Below are positions 44,401-56,534 of a DNA stretch of 64,000 nt, in pieces. Under the pieces are notes generated by a model. It made no database searches, was not told where the DNA came from, and saw nothing but the letters and a program-made list of their open reading frames with translations. The DNA comes from Rana temporaria (Eukaryota > Chordata > Amphibia > Anura > Ranidae), in NCBI RefSeq assembly GCF_905171775.1, contig NC_053492.1:298883865-298947864 (forward strand), read 5' to 3'. The first letter of the stretch is position 1, and each line of letters begins with the position of its first letter. A program made the position numbers and the translations under genes.

Positions 44401-44845
44401 GTTTTAGTTTGCAAACGCAAAATTAGGGCTGCTTTTACAAAGTGTAAACTGTTTACACCTTGTAAAAACAGACCTTTCTGTCCAGCGACGCGATTTTTTT
44501 TTAATTTGAATTTTTTTTCGCGTCGTATCTTTTTTTTTTCCCGACGCAACTTTATTGACCCGTCGCAATCCACAAAGCTCGGCGTAACGTAATTTCGCGC
44601 AATGCACGTCGGGAAAATGACATCACGAGCATGCGCAGTATGGCCGGCGCGGGAGCGCGCCTAATTTAAATGGGAATCGCCCCCATGAAAATAGGAACGC
44701 CTTGCACCGGCGGAATTTAAGTTACACAGCCCAAAATTTCTAGGTAAGTGCTTTGTGGATCGGGCACTTAGGTAGAAATTTTAAGGCAGTGTAACTTAAA
44801 TGGAAAAAATTAAGTTACGCCGGATCTTTGTGGATTACCCCCCAT
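41458..44845. mobile_element. Composite foldback element containing a near-perfect palindrome
   Basis: The outer ends are GGGGTTATCC-type at ~41,550 and GGATTACCCCCC at ~44,838. Repeated internal blocks (AGATCCGGCATGTGTAA, GCATCCGCCGCTGGGGGCAT, ATGCAAATTAGCACTTA) occur on both sides. The whole is best read as MITEs of the 'GTGGATC' group flanking and nesting around a large palindrome. Exact nesting order is uncertain. Confidence 0.55.
42044..43787. repeat. Perfectly colinear palindrome, ~867-bp arms, 10-bp loop
   Basis: Left arm 42044-42910, right arm 42921-43787, spacer ACGTGGGTAG. Base p pairs with base 85831-p with no indel across the arms. Several predicted frames occur at exactly mirrored positions (for example 42500-42853 and 42978-43331), with only one or two residue differences. 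Further out (to ~41,885 and ~43,946) pairing continues with indels. TATATAAAT boxes near the centre point outward on each arm. Confidence 0.9.
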
Positions 44846-44907
44846 ATGCTTGCTATTTATTGTATTTGCTCATTTCATTATTGACACTAGGCTTAATCAT
44901 AGCTTAA

Positions 44908-45252
44908 AGGGGTTGTAAAGGTTTATTTTTTATTTTCTAAATAGATTCCTTTAAGCTAGTGCATTGTTGGTTCACTTACCTTTTCCTTCAATTTCTCTTC
45001 TAAATGTTTTTTTTTCTTTGTCTGAATTTCGCACTTCCTGTTTCTCCTCAGTAAGCTTGCCCCCATCATTCATGAGGGTTTGTCAGCCAGAACAGCTTAC
45101 TGAGGAGAAACAGGAAGTGAGAAATTCAAACAAAGAAAACAAAGAAAAAAAAACATTTAGAAGGGAAATTGAAGGAAAAGGTAAGTGACCCAACAATGCA
45201 CTAGCTTAAAGGAACCTATTTAGAAAATAAAAAATGAACCTTTTCAACCCCT
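44908..45252. mobile_element. Palindromic TTAA MITE, intact copy (empty-site reference)
   Basis: AGGGGTTGTAAAGGTTTATT at the left and its near-complement at the right, with TTAA at 44904-44907 and 45253-45256. Both arms carry CTTTAAGCTAGTGCATTG or its complement. These are the very TTAA sites that are occupied in the related copy at 48.9-51.5 kb. Confidence 0.85.
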
Positions 45253-46362
45253 TTAACTTTTAACCTGTACCATACAACTAAAGTAACCCCTAAAAAAAAA
45301 ACGTATTAGGGCTAAATTATTGATGCTGAAATCACACAGTATATTATCTCTCTCATGCAATCCCTATGCATTTTATACCCCTCATTTTCCTCCTATCCAA
45401 ACTAACTCTATCCGATGCTGTTTAACCGGTTCCCGACCGGCGCACGACTATTTACGTAGACAGAATGGCACGGCTGCACATATGGGCGTATATATATACG
45501 TCCCCTTTAAGATGCAAGCCATGTGGTTGCGCGCAAGCTCCCTGACCACGCCCACATGACCCGATCGCCGCCGGTGTCCCGCAATCGGGTCACAGAGCTG
45601 AAGAACGAGGAGATGTTAGTGTAAACACATCTCCCCATTCTGCCTAGCTGACACTGTCACTGATCTGTGTTCCCTGTCATCGGGAACAGCGATGAGTGAG
45701 GTGTCACGGCAAGCCCCGCCCCCTAACAGTTAGAACACGCCCTAGGTCACACTTAACCCCTTCAGCGCCCCCGACAGGTTAACCCCTTTACTGCCAATGG
45801 CATTTTTACAGTAATCAGTGTATTTTTATAGCACCGATCGCTAGGCATGTGCAAAAGGAAAAAAAATTTTTTGTTTCGTTTTAATTCGTTACTTAATTAA
45901 TTTAGTTAAGTTAGATTTGTTACATGTGTTAAATTCGTTTTCGGAATTCGTTAGTTTTCGACCGAATTTCGAAAAATCCGGTCGAATTCTAAAATATTTT
46001 GACCGGATTCGATAATATTTCAATCGAATTTGAAAACAAATTCTATTCGAATCGAATTCTAAAACAATTCGATTCGAAAACAAATTCGAATGAAAATTGA
46101 AAGCAAATTTGAATCAAAATCTAAAAAATATAAATAGATTTCTAAAAAAGAATACAATAAAATAGAATATAAAATAATAAAACTATAGAATGAAAATCAA
46201 AGAATAGTAAAGAACAGAATGGAATTTAATAGAATGTAATCAAATACAATAGAATATGACCTGGCTTCTTCTATCTATCTTCTATCTAGCTTTCATTTTC
46301 TGAAATTCAAAATTCATATAGAATGAACTCAAATTCGAATAGAAAAATATTAGAATCGAGCA

Positions 46363-46436
<74 letters not shown>
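46363..46436. repeat. (AT)n microsatellite, left arm
   Basis: Pure TA dinucleotide run. Its partner in the mirrored position is at 46,665-46,741. Confidence 0.9.
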
Positions 46437-46441
<5 letters not shown>

Positions 46442-46664
46442 TTTTTTTTTTCTGCTCTATTCTAATATTTTTCTTTTCGAATTTGAGTTCATTCAATATG
46501 AATTTCGAATTTCAGAAGATGGTTATATATATAAATGTAATTATATTACATTTATATATATATAAATTACATTTATATATATAACCATCTTCTGAAATTC
46601 GAAATTCATATAGAATGAACTCAAATTCGAATAGAAAAATATTAAAATAGAGTAGAATAAAATA

Positions 46665-46741
<77 letters not shown>
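46665..46741. repeat. (AT)n microsatellite, right arm
   Basis: TA run mirroring 46,363-46,436. Confidence 0.9.
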
Positions 46742-46745
<4 letters not shown>

Positions 46746-46849
46746 CTACTCTTCTAACATTTTTCTATTCGAATTTGAGTTCATTCTATATGAATTTTGA
46801 ATTTCAGAAAATGGAAGATAGATAGAAGATAGATAGAAGAAGCCAGGGT

Positions 46850-46998
46850 GCTCAACCTGTGGCTCTCCAGCTGTTGGAGAACTACAATTCCCATGAGGCA
46901 TTGGAAGCCGCTGACAGTTACAAGCATGACTCTCGAAGGCAGAGGCATGATGGGACTTGTAGTTCAGCAACAGCTGGAGAGCCACAGGTTGAGCACCC
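46850..46998. mobile_element. hAT MITE (CAGGGTGCTCAACCTGTGG ends)
   Basis: CAGGGTGCTCAACCTGTGGC and CCACAGGTTGAGCACCC are inverted termini. The middle has the widely seen ACTACAATTCCCATGA / GGGACTTGTAGTTC pair. About 150 bp, nested in the palindromic element. Confidence 0.75.
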
Positions 46999-47942
46999 AT
47001 GTTCTATTGTATTTGATTACATTCTATTAAATTCCATTCTGTTCTTTACTATTCTTTGATTTTCATTCTATTGTTTTATTATTTTATATTCTATTTTATT
47101 GTATTCTTTTTTAGAAATAGATTTATATTTTTTAGATTTTGATTCAAATTTGCTTTCAATTTTCATTCGAATTTGTTTTCGAATCGAATTGTTTTCGAAT
47201 TCGATTAGAATAGAATTTGTTTTCGAATTCGATACGAATAGAAGTTGTTTTCGATGCTCGATCAAATTTCGTCCGCGGGTTTTCGATTCGAAAACGTTCG
47301 TTCGAATTCGGTACATTCGTTAATATTACAATTCGGGAATTCGTATGCATCCGAATGTCCGAAAAATGAAAAATTTGTCCGAATTTAGATTCGGAACGAA
47401 ACGAAATGCACATGCCTACCGATCGCTGTAAAAATTACATTGGTCCCAAAATGGTGTCAAAAGTGTCCGATGTGTCCGCCATAATGTCGCAGTCACGATA
47501 AAAAGTGCTGATCGCCGCCATTACTAGTAAAAAAAAAAAAAAATTTAAATAAAAATGCCATAAGACTATCACTATTTTGTAGACGCTATAACTTTTGCAC
47601 AAACCGATCAAAAAACGCTTATTGCGATCTTTTTTACCAAAAATATGTAGAAGAATACATATTGGCCTAAACTGAGTTATTTTTAATATCTATTATAGCA
47701 AAAAGTAAAAAATATTGATTTTTTTTCAAATTTTTTACGCTTTGTTTTTGTTTATAGCGCAAAAAATAAAAACCACTGGGGTGATCAAATACCATCAAAA
47801 GAAAGCTCTATTTGTGGGAAAAAAAGGACGTCAATTTTGTTTGGGAGCCACGTCGCATGACCGCGCAATTGTCAGTTAAAGCGAATCGCAAAAGGTGGCC
47901 TGGTCATTTGGCTGCTTAATGGTCCGGGGCTTAAGTGGTTAA

Positions 47943-48898
47943 ATCTACTTTAAAACAAAACAGCTTCACAAAAAAAAAAATTGCATCCAAAAGTTGAGTT
48001 ATGACAAAGTATGATCTAAACATTAGGATAATGCTGACTCCCCTGGGGACGTGTAATACGTTTACGAGAACTTGCATAAAAACGAAAAGCCAACCAACAG
48101 AAATAAGACCAGGCCGTATGATTTAAATATGTTTCTCCTTATTGTTGGAAATCATTAAAAACAGCATAAACATTTGTGTGCAGAATCAGGTGATGATTGG
48201 GTCGTACTCGTCTCAAGGGGCTCAGGATAACAGCTAATGCACCTGCCACCTAATTCAGTCTAAAAGCTGACAGTTTCTAGGAGTGGGGCAGCATAATGAA
48301 GTTCATTCAGCCTGTCACCAAAGTCAATAACTTATCCTCAACTGCTTTTGTTTCATCCCATGTTGTGCCTCTGATGGGACAGAGGTACTTATTCAAGAGA
48401 AATTTATTTTCAATTGCAGCCCCTAATACCACTGGCACATGCCTGTCTTTAACAGAAGCTTTGGCTCAGGGCTAAACTATTGTTGAAGTTACTATCTATT
48501 GTACGGGGCCTTTGATCTGACAAAGCCGCTTAACAAGCTGGTTAAGGACTGTTTCAGATAACAGGTGTGTCCTTTGAGGACATACAGACATTTTTCAAGC
48601 AGTCTACAAGGCAAAGTCAATAAGCAACTGCATATGTGCGCTTATTTAGGGGTGATTTATGAGAGGCAGAATTTAATCAGACGCACAATAGATGCTAAGG
48701 TTTTCCTGCCTGGGAGTCTGTGGATCTGATTATCTGCCTATTCACATGCATATATTACATATAGAGAGAAAGAAATATGTGCATGTTACTTAAAGAGCGG
48801 ATATACGTGGCTTGGCTTTTGTAAGATTTGATGACAAATTAATGAATGATAACGGAAGTTTTCCATGGAGCAAAATTACTCCCTGAAATCCTTAAATA
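47943..48898. other. No gene or repeat recognised
   Basis: About 950 bases of non-repetitive, non-coding sequence, one of the few stretches in the centre of the window without visible transposon text. Confidence 0.5.
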
Positions 48899-48949
48899 TT
48901 AAAGGGGTTGTAAAGGTTAGTTTTTTATTTTCTAAATAGGTTCCTTTAA

Positions 48950-50265
48950 CCAGTTAACAACCGCCCTATAGACGATATACGTCTACAAGGCGGTTGCTTA
49001 ACTCCATGGACGTCCTCCCTGAACCGGGCGCGCACGCGGGAATGTCCGTGACCGCCGGGTCCTCCGGACCCAGGCGCATCACGGATCACGGTAAATCACA
49101 GCTGATAGCGGCGGTTTACCACGTTATTGCTCCATCCAATGACGGAGCGATCACTTGTAAACTCCCTCCCCTCTCTGTACCGAACGGTACAGTGTGAGAG
49201 GAGAGGGGGGAGAGAGAGCAGGTGCAGCACTGTGGGTGCTGTGGGCTGGATCTGTGACACATGCAGTCACAGATCCAGCCAGCCATCCATCCCTGCTCAG
49301 CCATCCCTGCCCCATACTGTGCAATACTACACACCTATACTGTGCAATACTCTGCAATACCCCACACTACTCTGCAATACCCCACACTACTCTGCAATAC
49401 ACCACACTACTCTGCAATACCCCACACTACTCTGCAATACCCCACACTACTCTGCAATACTCCACACTACTCTGCAATACCCCACACTACTCTGCAATAC
49501 CCCACACTACTCTGCAATACCCCACACTACTCTGCAATACCCCACACTACTCTGCAATACCCCACACTACTCTGCAATACACCACACTACTCTGCAATAC
49601 ACCACACTTCTCTGCAATACCCCACACTACTCTGCAATACCCCACACTACACTGCAATACCCCACAATACTCTGAAATACCCCACACTACTCTGCAATAC
49701 CCCACACTACTCTGCAATACCCCACACTACTCTGAAATACCCCACACTACTCTGCAATACCCCACACTACTCTGCAATACACCACACTACTCTGCAATAC
49801 ACCACACTACTCTGCAATACCCCACACTACTCTGCAATACCCCACACTACTCTGCAATACCCCACAATACCCTGCAACATCGCCTATGGGGATGTTTAAG
49901 TAGCGAAGTTTGGCGCCATTCCACGAGCGTGTGCAATTTTGAAGGGTGACATGTTGGGTATCTATTTACTCGGCGTAACTTCATCTTTCACATTTATGCA
50001 AAAGAATGAAGAAAAAATAAAAAATTTGCTAAATTTTATAACAGAAACTAAGAAAAATTCATTTTTTTTACAGAATTTATCAGTCTTTTTTCTCTTATAG
50101 CGCAAAAAATAAAAAACCCAACGGTAATTAAATACCACCAAAAGAAAGCTCTATTTGTGTGAAAAAAAGGACGAAAATTTCATTTGGGTACAGTGTTGTG
50201 AGAGCACCGAAAGCTGAAAATTGGTCTGGTTATTAAGGGGGTTTACGTGCCCAGTGATCAAGTGG
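48950..50265 (+). mobile_element. TTAA element inserted in the left arm of the MITE
   Basis: CCAGTTAACAACCGCC to GATCAAGTGG, flanked by TTAA (48946-48949 and 50266-50269). It contains a 20-bp minisatellite and the AGAAAGCTCTATTTGTG block. The empty site reads CCTTTAAGCTAGTGC at ~44,950. Confidence 0.9.
49330..49875. repeat. 20-bp minisatellite TACTCTGCAATACCCCACAC
   Basis: About 27 tandem copies with very few changes (AAATAC, ACACCACAC variants). The 200-250 residue Tyr/His/Thr-rich frames here exist only because of the repeat. Confidence 0.95.
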
Positions 50266-50524
50266 TTAAGCTAGTGCATTGTTGGGTCACTTACCTTTTC
50301 CTTCCATTTCCCTTCTAAAAAAAATTTTTCTTTGTCTGAATTTCTCATTTCCTGTTTCTCCTCAGTAAGCTTGCCCCCATCATCCAAGCCGTGTTTAGTC
50401 GGCCAAAACAGCTTACTGAGGAAGAACAGGAAGTGAGAAATTCAGACAAAGAAAACAAACAAAAAAAAAATTTAGAAGGGAAATCGAAGGAAAAGGTAAG
50501 TGAACCAACAATCCACTAGCTTAA

Positions 50525-51476
50525 CCACTTAAGCCCCAGACCATTATGCAGCTAAAGGACCAGGCCCCTTTTTGCGATTCGGCACTGCGTTGCTTTAACT
50601 GACAATTGCGTGGTTGTGCAACGTGGCTCCCAAACAAAATTGATGTCCTTTTTTCACACAAATAGAGCTTTCTTTTGGTGGTATTTGATCAGCTCTGTGG
50701 TTTTTATTTTTTGCGCTATAAAAAAAAATAGAGCGACAATTGTGAAAAAAAAACAATATTTTTTACTTTTTGCTATACTAAATATTTTCCAAAAAATATA
50801 TAAAAAAATGTTTTCCTCAGTTTAGTCCGATACGTATTCTACATATTTTTGGTAAAAAAAATCGCAATAAGCGTTTTTTGATTGGTTTGCGCAAAGGTTA
50901 TAGCGTCTACAAAATATGGGATAGTTTTATGGCATTTTTATTATTTTTTTTTTTTTACTTCTAATGGCGGCGATCAGCGATTTTTATCATGACTGCGACA
51001 TTATGGCGGACACATCGGACACTTTTGACACATTTTTGTGACCATTGTCATTTTTACAGTGATCAGTGCTATACAAATGCACTGTTACTGTGAAAATGAC
51101 AATGGCAGTGAAGGGGTTAACCTCTAGGGGGCGCTGTAGGGGTTAAGTGTGCCCTAGTGTGTGATTCCTACTGCAGGGGGCTGGCTGTACATGTGACGTC
51201 ACTGATCGTCGTTCCCTATGACAGGGAACAGACGATCACTGACAAGCCACTAGGAAGAACGAGGAAAGGTTTGTTTACACTTACCTCTCCCCGTTCTTCA
51301 GCTCTGTGACCCAATCGCGGGACACCGGCAGCGTTTGGGTCCCGCGGTCACGGTCACGGAGCTTCGGATCGGGTCGCGGCGCTCGCGACCCACGGCTTAA
51401 AGGGGACGTACCGGTACGCCCTTGTGCCCAGCCGTGCCATTCTGTCATATATTGTTGTGCGGTGGTCCACAATTGG
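50525..51476 (-). mobile_element. TTAA element inserted in the right arm of the MITE
   Basis: CCACTTAAGCCCCAGACC to CCACAATTGG, flanked by TTAA (50521-50524 and 51477-51480). The family block is in reverse orientation (CACAAATAGAGCTTTCTTTT). The empty site reads CACTAGCTTAAAGGAACC at ~45,200. Confidence 0.9.
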
Positions 51477-51529
51477 TTAAAGGAACCTATTTAGAAAATA
51501 AAAAACATACCTTTACAACCCCTTTAAGT

Positions 51530-52690
51530 TTTACTAAACCCAGGACTCTGCAGTCACTATATCTGGTCTCCCACAGTACACAGAACATGGAAATGCAATA
51601 ATTTTAGCAAAAATAAACTGCTAAATACCTTTTCTCTTCAACACTATATAGAAGTCCTGTGACTCCTATCAGTGTCTGGCCAAACACTGGTTAAATCTTT
51701 AAGGAGGAGTTCTCTTTCTCCTCTGACTGTCCTATGAGGCTGCATGACCCCTGGCTTTCTGCCTGGACAGTGCTGATTGGCCATTTGCACCCTCCCAATA
51801 AAATAAAATAAAACTTTCTAGCAATACACACCAAATTGAGCATGTGCAGAGTGCCCTCTGTAATTATTAGAAGATGGGTTGGGGACTGTGGAAGAACGGG
51901 AGGATCAGAGAAGACAGGATCAAAAAGCCTTTTTACACAATGCGCAATTTCCACAGTGAGTATAACAAGCACGCTTTACTGCATATTCAGACTGATTTTA
52001 CTGCTGTAAATTTAGTAGCACTTTAAGGCTATTTGCCTTAATTTTCTTCCTCCATGCTGAAAAATTATTTTCTGCAGAGAGTTGCTTGAAATATATGATA
52101 TCAAAGTATGTGATTGTATATATATTATATGTATGCTTATAATTATGAATAGGTTGTGAAAAAGTATCTGGTAGGTCATCTTTCGAAATCATATTTGTCG
52201 TATTAACCGCTATTAACCACCCTAAATATTAACTTTCTATTAACAGCTTGCCTTTAATGTAATAAAAAAAAAAATGTACTCACTTATATCTGGCTGTTAC
52301 TAGGCAGATTTTGTAATCTGCCTACTTCCTAGTCCTAGGTGGTTCAACTTCCTGTCCTAAGACCCCATTGCCTCCTGGGAAATGATGACACTCATTTCCC
52401 AGGAGTCTCTGGGCATTACTGTGCCTAAAAATCACCCAGCATGCACCTCTCCCTGAAAACCAGGAAGAAAAAGGAACTGGGCTTCACATGCCCACACATA
52501 TGATGGATACGGCCACAACATGAGCTGGAGGATATAAGGCAAGTGTTTGCAATGATTTCTGGAACGATTGGGGAGCTATTAATATGTTTTAGGGACTATT
52601 TAATGTGATTCATTTTAGCTTGCAAAAAAAAATAAAAAAATTATGCCCGGACTCCCGCTTTCTGGGATTTGGTGATTACAAGTTAAAAAA
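51530..52690. other. No gene recognised
   Basis: Non-coding. CATTGCCTCCTGGGAAATGA and TCATTTCCCAGGAGTCTCTG at 52,367-52,408 form a small palindrome, perhaps a MITE core. No ORF supported. Confidence 0.5.
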
Positions 52691-52699
52691 CATTTTTTT

Positions 52700-53799
52700 T
52701 TTGCTAGAAAATTGCTTACAACCCCCAAACATTATATATTTTTTTCTAACACCCTAGAGAATAAAATAGCGGTCGTTGCAACACTTTTTGTCACACCGTA
52801 TTTGCGCAGCGTTTTTATAAGCGCACTTTTTTGTGGGAAAAATCATCACTTATTTAGTTAAAAAATAAGACAACAGTAAAGTTGGCACAATTTTTATTTA
52901 TATTGTGAAAGATAATGTTATGCCGAGTAAATTGATACCCAACATGTCACACTTCAAAGTTGCGCCTGCTCATGGAATGGCGACAAACTTTTACCCTTAA
53001 AAATCTCCATAGGCCACGTTTAAAAAATTCTACAGGTTGCATATTTTAAGTTACAGGGGAGGTCTAGAACTAGAATTATTGCTCTCGCTCTAAAGATTGC
53101 GGCGATACCTCACATGTGTAGTTTGAATACCGTTTTCATATGCAGGCGCTGCTCACGTATGCTTTTGCTTCTCCAAGCAAGCTCGTCGGGAGGGGGTGGT
53201 TTAAAAAAAAAATCTTATTTATTTTACTTTATTTTCTTTATTTTGACACTGTTTTTTTTTTAAAAAAGAAAGTTTTGGGTTACTTTTATTCCTATTAGAC
53301 TAATATATCCATTGTTATAGGAAAAGCATGACAGGTCCTCTTAAATATGAGATCTGGGGTCAAAAAGACCTCAGATCTCATATATAGACTAAAACACAAT
53401 AAAAAATAAAAATAAATGTATGTCATTCTACAATTTATTTTTTCCTTTAAGAGCATTGGGCGGAAGTGACATTTTAATGTAGCCTCCGCCCTGCAGTGAT
53501 ATGGAGATGGGTGGGGGCCATCTTCCCCTCACTCATCTCCATACACAGGCAGGGAGAGGATCCGATCGCCTTCGCTGCTGCCGTCGGCTCCGGTTAGCGA
53601 TGGAGGGCACCAGAGAGCGGCGGGAGGGGGGCATCTCCCACCGCCGATAAAAGTGATCTTGCGGCGTATCCGCCACAGAGACCACTTTTATCTTGTAGCG
53701 GACCGCCCACTGAAAAAGAGAAAACCGGGGTTATGGTAGCTAGCTGGTATTCCTCTTTAAACAGCCAACGTATTCCTGCGGCAGACGGCCCGTAAGTTG
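52700..53799 (-). mobile_element. Diverged TTAA element, inverted relative to 35839
   Basis: Read on the minus strand it follows the order of 35839-37092: ATAAAATAGCGGTCG (53 side), ACATGTCA, CCACATGTG-like and GAGATCTGGGGTC-type blocks. The right end reads GTAAGTTG before TTAA (53800-53803). The left end is unclear. Confidence 0.55.
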
Positions 53800-53803
53800 T
53801 TAA

Positions 53804-54284
53804 ACAGTTAGAAAATATATTATTTGATAAAGAAGAACTGCAGTCTGCTCACATAATTTGTAATAAAAACATCTTTGCCATTCTGCAGCTTCCCTCCAAC
53901 CACTTTGCATATTATTTTATATATACTGGGATTCTGTACTTGCCAAATATTCTGCAGAAAGCTCCCTCCACTGAGACTGGCTGCAACCGTTTTAACTGTG
54001 GGCAGCTGAAGCTGCCACCTGTTCACTTCCTGGAATTACACAGACACACGCCTCCAGTTCTGCGGCTCTTATTGGCCCTCTTATTACTCATCCCCCTCCC
54101 TTCCTGGCAAACTCTCATGAGCGTGAGAGAGAGAACTGTGCATAATGTCATAAGCCTAGGCTAATGACTAGACAAGAAACATGAAGTGGGCTGTATAAGG
54201 TATTTACTGGCAGAAAAAAAAATTAAAACAATAAGGGCAGAAGATTTGAAAGCTGGAAAGTTGAAAAAATTACTGAAGGTCCAC
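53804..54284. other. No gene or repeat recognised
   Basis: Non-coding sequence of ordinary composition. Confidence 0.5.
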
Positions 54285-54288
54285 TTTA

Positions 54289-55421
54289 AAGTGGTATTAG
54301 ACCTTATAAATTGCAGCTTGTGTATTAAAGTCAGAAAAAAAACCCATAAGTGCCCCCTCATCAATGCCCACCAGCTCAGCCTATCGGTGCCCATCAGTGC
54401 CGCCTCATCAGCACGCATCAGTGAAGGCAAAAAGATTACTTAGTTACAAAATTTACTGACAGAAACTAAGTAAAAAACATATTGGGCCAGATTCAGGTAG
54501 GAGATACGGCGGCGTATCTCCAGATACGCAGTCGTATCTCTGAGTGTGAGGCGTCGTATCTTGGCGCCTGATTCAAAGAATCAGATACGCCAGAATTTGT
54601 CTAAGATACAACCAGCGTAAGTCTCCTACGCCGTCGTATCTTAACTGCATATTTACGCTGGCCGCTAGGGGCGTGTACGCTGATTTACGCCTAGAATATG
54701 TAAATCAGCTAGATACGCCTATTCACAAACGTATACGCAGATACGCAGTTTATGTAAGGCTTTTTCCGGCGTAAAGTTACCCCTGCTATATGAGGCGCAG
54801 CCAATGTTAAGTATGGACGTCGGGCCAGCGTCGAATTTTCCGTCGATTACGTCGTTTGCGTAAGTCGTTCGCGAATAGGGCTGGGCGTAATTTACGTTCA
54901 CGTCGGAAGCATTGGCTTTTTGCGGGTTAATTTGGAGCATGCGCACTGGGATACTTTCATGGACGGCGCATGCGCCGTTCGTAAAAAGCGTCATTTACGT
55001 GGGGTCACGATGATTTTGCATAAAACACGCCCACATCTTACAGATTTGAATTAGGCGGGCTTACACCGGCCAATTTACGCTATGCCGCCGCAACTTACGG
55101 AGCAAGTGCTTTGTGAATAATGAACTTGCCTGTCAAAGTTGCGGAGGCGTAGCGTAAATGGGATACGCTACGCCCGCACAGAGTTATGCGCTCCCTACCT
55201 GAATCTGGCCCCTTTTTTTTCAAATTTTCGGTCTTTTTTTTGGGGGGGGGGATTCAAAAAACAGCAGTGATTAAATGCCACCAAAAAAAAAGCTCTATCT
55301 GTGCGAAGAAAATGATAAAAAATTTGTTTGGGTACAGTGTTACATGACCGCGCAACTGTCATTCAAAGTGCGAAAAATGGCTTGGGCAGGAAGAGGGTGT
55401 AAGTGCCTGGTAGGCAAGTGG
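54289..55421 (+). mobile_element. TTAA-family repeat interrupted by a MITE
   Basis: Ends GGCAAGTGG before TTAA at 55422-55425, and contains a degraded AAAGCTCTATCTGTGCG block. The left boundary (TTAA 54285-54288) is uncertain. Interrupted by the GGGCCAGATTC MITE at 54485-55213. Confidence 0.5.
54485..55213. mobile_element. MITE with GGGCCAGATTCAGG termini
   Basis: GGGCCAGATTCAGGTAGGAG at the left and CTACCTGAATCTGGCCC at the right, well matched inverted ends. The CGTA-rich interior is the same order as at 2661-3393. The best-preserved copy in the window. Confidence 0.8.
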
Positions 55422-56534
55422 TTAAGCAGTATATATATATATAGACACACACATTTTTTATATATATATATTTTTATTTTTATTTTTTTCCTGGGATTCT
55501 GTCTTCAGAGCTGGTGAATCGTGGAGTGAAGACAGAATCCCAGCTTAGAGCTGGTGAATCGGAGAGTGTGAATTCTGACACAGATCGCCAATGAGGTGCT
55601 GAGATCGCAGCTTCATGATCCTCGGGATCACCGCTGATCACAGTTTCATAAACGGACACCAAAGTGCAGTCTGTGTTTGTAAACTCTTGATACAGGTAGT
55701 GCAGAAAAGTGAAAATTGAAAAGTGTGGCGTACATTTGTATTCAGCCCCCCGGAGTCAATTCTTTTTAGAACCACCTTTAACTGCAATTACAGCTGCAAG
55801 TCTTTTTGGGGGATGTCTCTACCAGATTTGCACATCTAGAGAGACTGACATTTTTGCCCATTCTTCTTTGGAAAAAAGTTTAAGCTCTGTCAGATTGGAT
55901 GGAGAGCATCTGTGAACAGCAATTTCCAAGTCTTGCCACAGATTCTCAATTGGTTTTAGGTCTGGACTTTGACTGGGCCATTCTAACACTATGCTTTGCT
56001 CTAGTCTAAACCATTTCATTGTAGCCCTGGCTGTATGTTTAGGGTCGTTGTCCTGCTGGAAGTTGAGCCTCCGCCCCCAGGTTTTCTTCTAAGATTGCCC
56101 TGTATTTTGCTCCGTCCATCTTCCCATCAACTATGACCAGCTTCCCTGTCCCTGCTGAAGAAAATCATCCCCACAACATGATGCTGCCACCACCATGTTT
56201 CACAGTGGGGATGTTGTGTTCAGGGCAATGTGCAGTGTTATGCCGCATACACACGATCAGTCCATCCGATGAGAACGAACCGATGGACTGCTTTCATCGG
56301 TTAACCTATGAAGCTGACTGATGGTCCATCGCGCCTACACACCATTGGTTAAAAAAACGATCGTGTCAGAACGCAGTGACGTAAAACACAACGACATGCT
56401 GAAAAAAAACGAAGTTCAATGCTTCCAAGCATGCGTCGACTTGATTCTGAGCATGTGTGAATTTTTAACCGATGGTTGTGCCTACTAACGATCATTTTTT
56501 CCCCATCGGTTAGGAATCCATCGGTTAAGTTTAA

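Larger units (their letters stand above)
45842..47418. mobile_element. Palindromic hAT-like element with 8-bp duplication
   Basis: TAGGCATGTGCA at the left and TGCACATGCCTA at the right, flanked by CCGATCGC on both sides (45834-45841, 47419-47426). The interior is an imperfect palindrome dense in GAATTCGAA-type motifs. It holds two (AT)n runs and a central hAT MITE at ~46,850-46,998. No transposase. Confidence 0.8.
45426..47938 (+). mobile_element. TTAA-family repeat split by a hAT-like palindrome
   Basis: Starts CCGGTTCCCGACCGGCGC and ends CTTAAGTGG, with TTAA at 45422-45425 and 47939-47942. It carries the shared AGAAAGCTCTATTTGTGGGA block. The interior is interrupted at 45842-47418. Confidence 0.8.
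48903..51523. mobile_element. Palindromic TTAA MITE split by two TTAA elements
   Basis: The host MITE (ends AGGGGTTGTAAAGGTTAG and CCTTTACAACCCCT, TTAA outside both) is the same family as 44908-45252. It is cut at TTAA 48946-48949 and at TTAA 50521-50524. Only 48903-48945, 50270-50520 and 51481-51523 are host sequence. Confidence 0.85.

Noticed and set aside
49330..49875. CRISPR-like array
   Set aside because: The repeat units are contiguous with no unique spacers, in a vertebrate transposon setting.
49127..49949. Plus-strand frames of 182-251 residues (Tyr, Thr, His, Leu repeats)
   Set aside because: They come from the 20-bp minisatellite. The same peptide unit appears in three frames.
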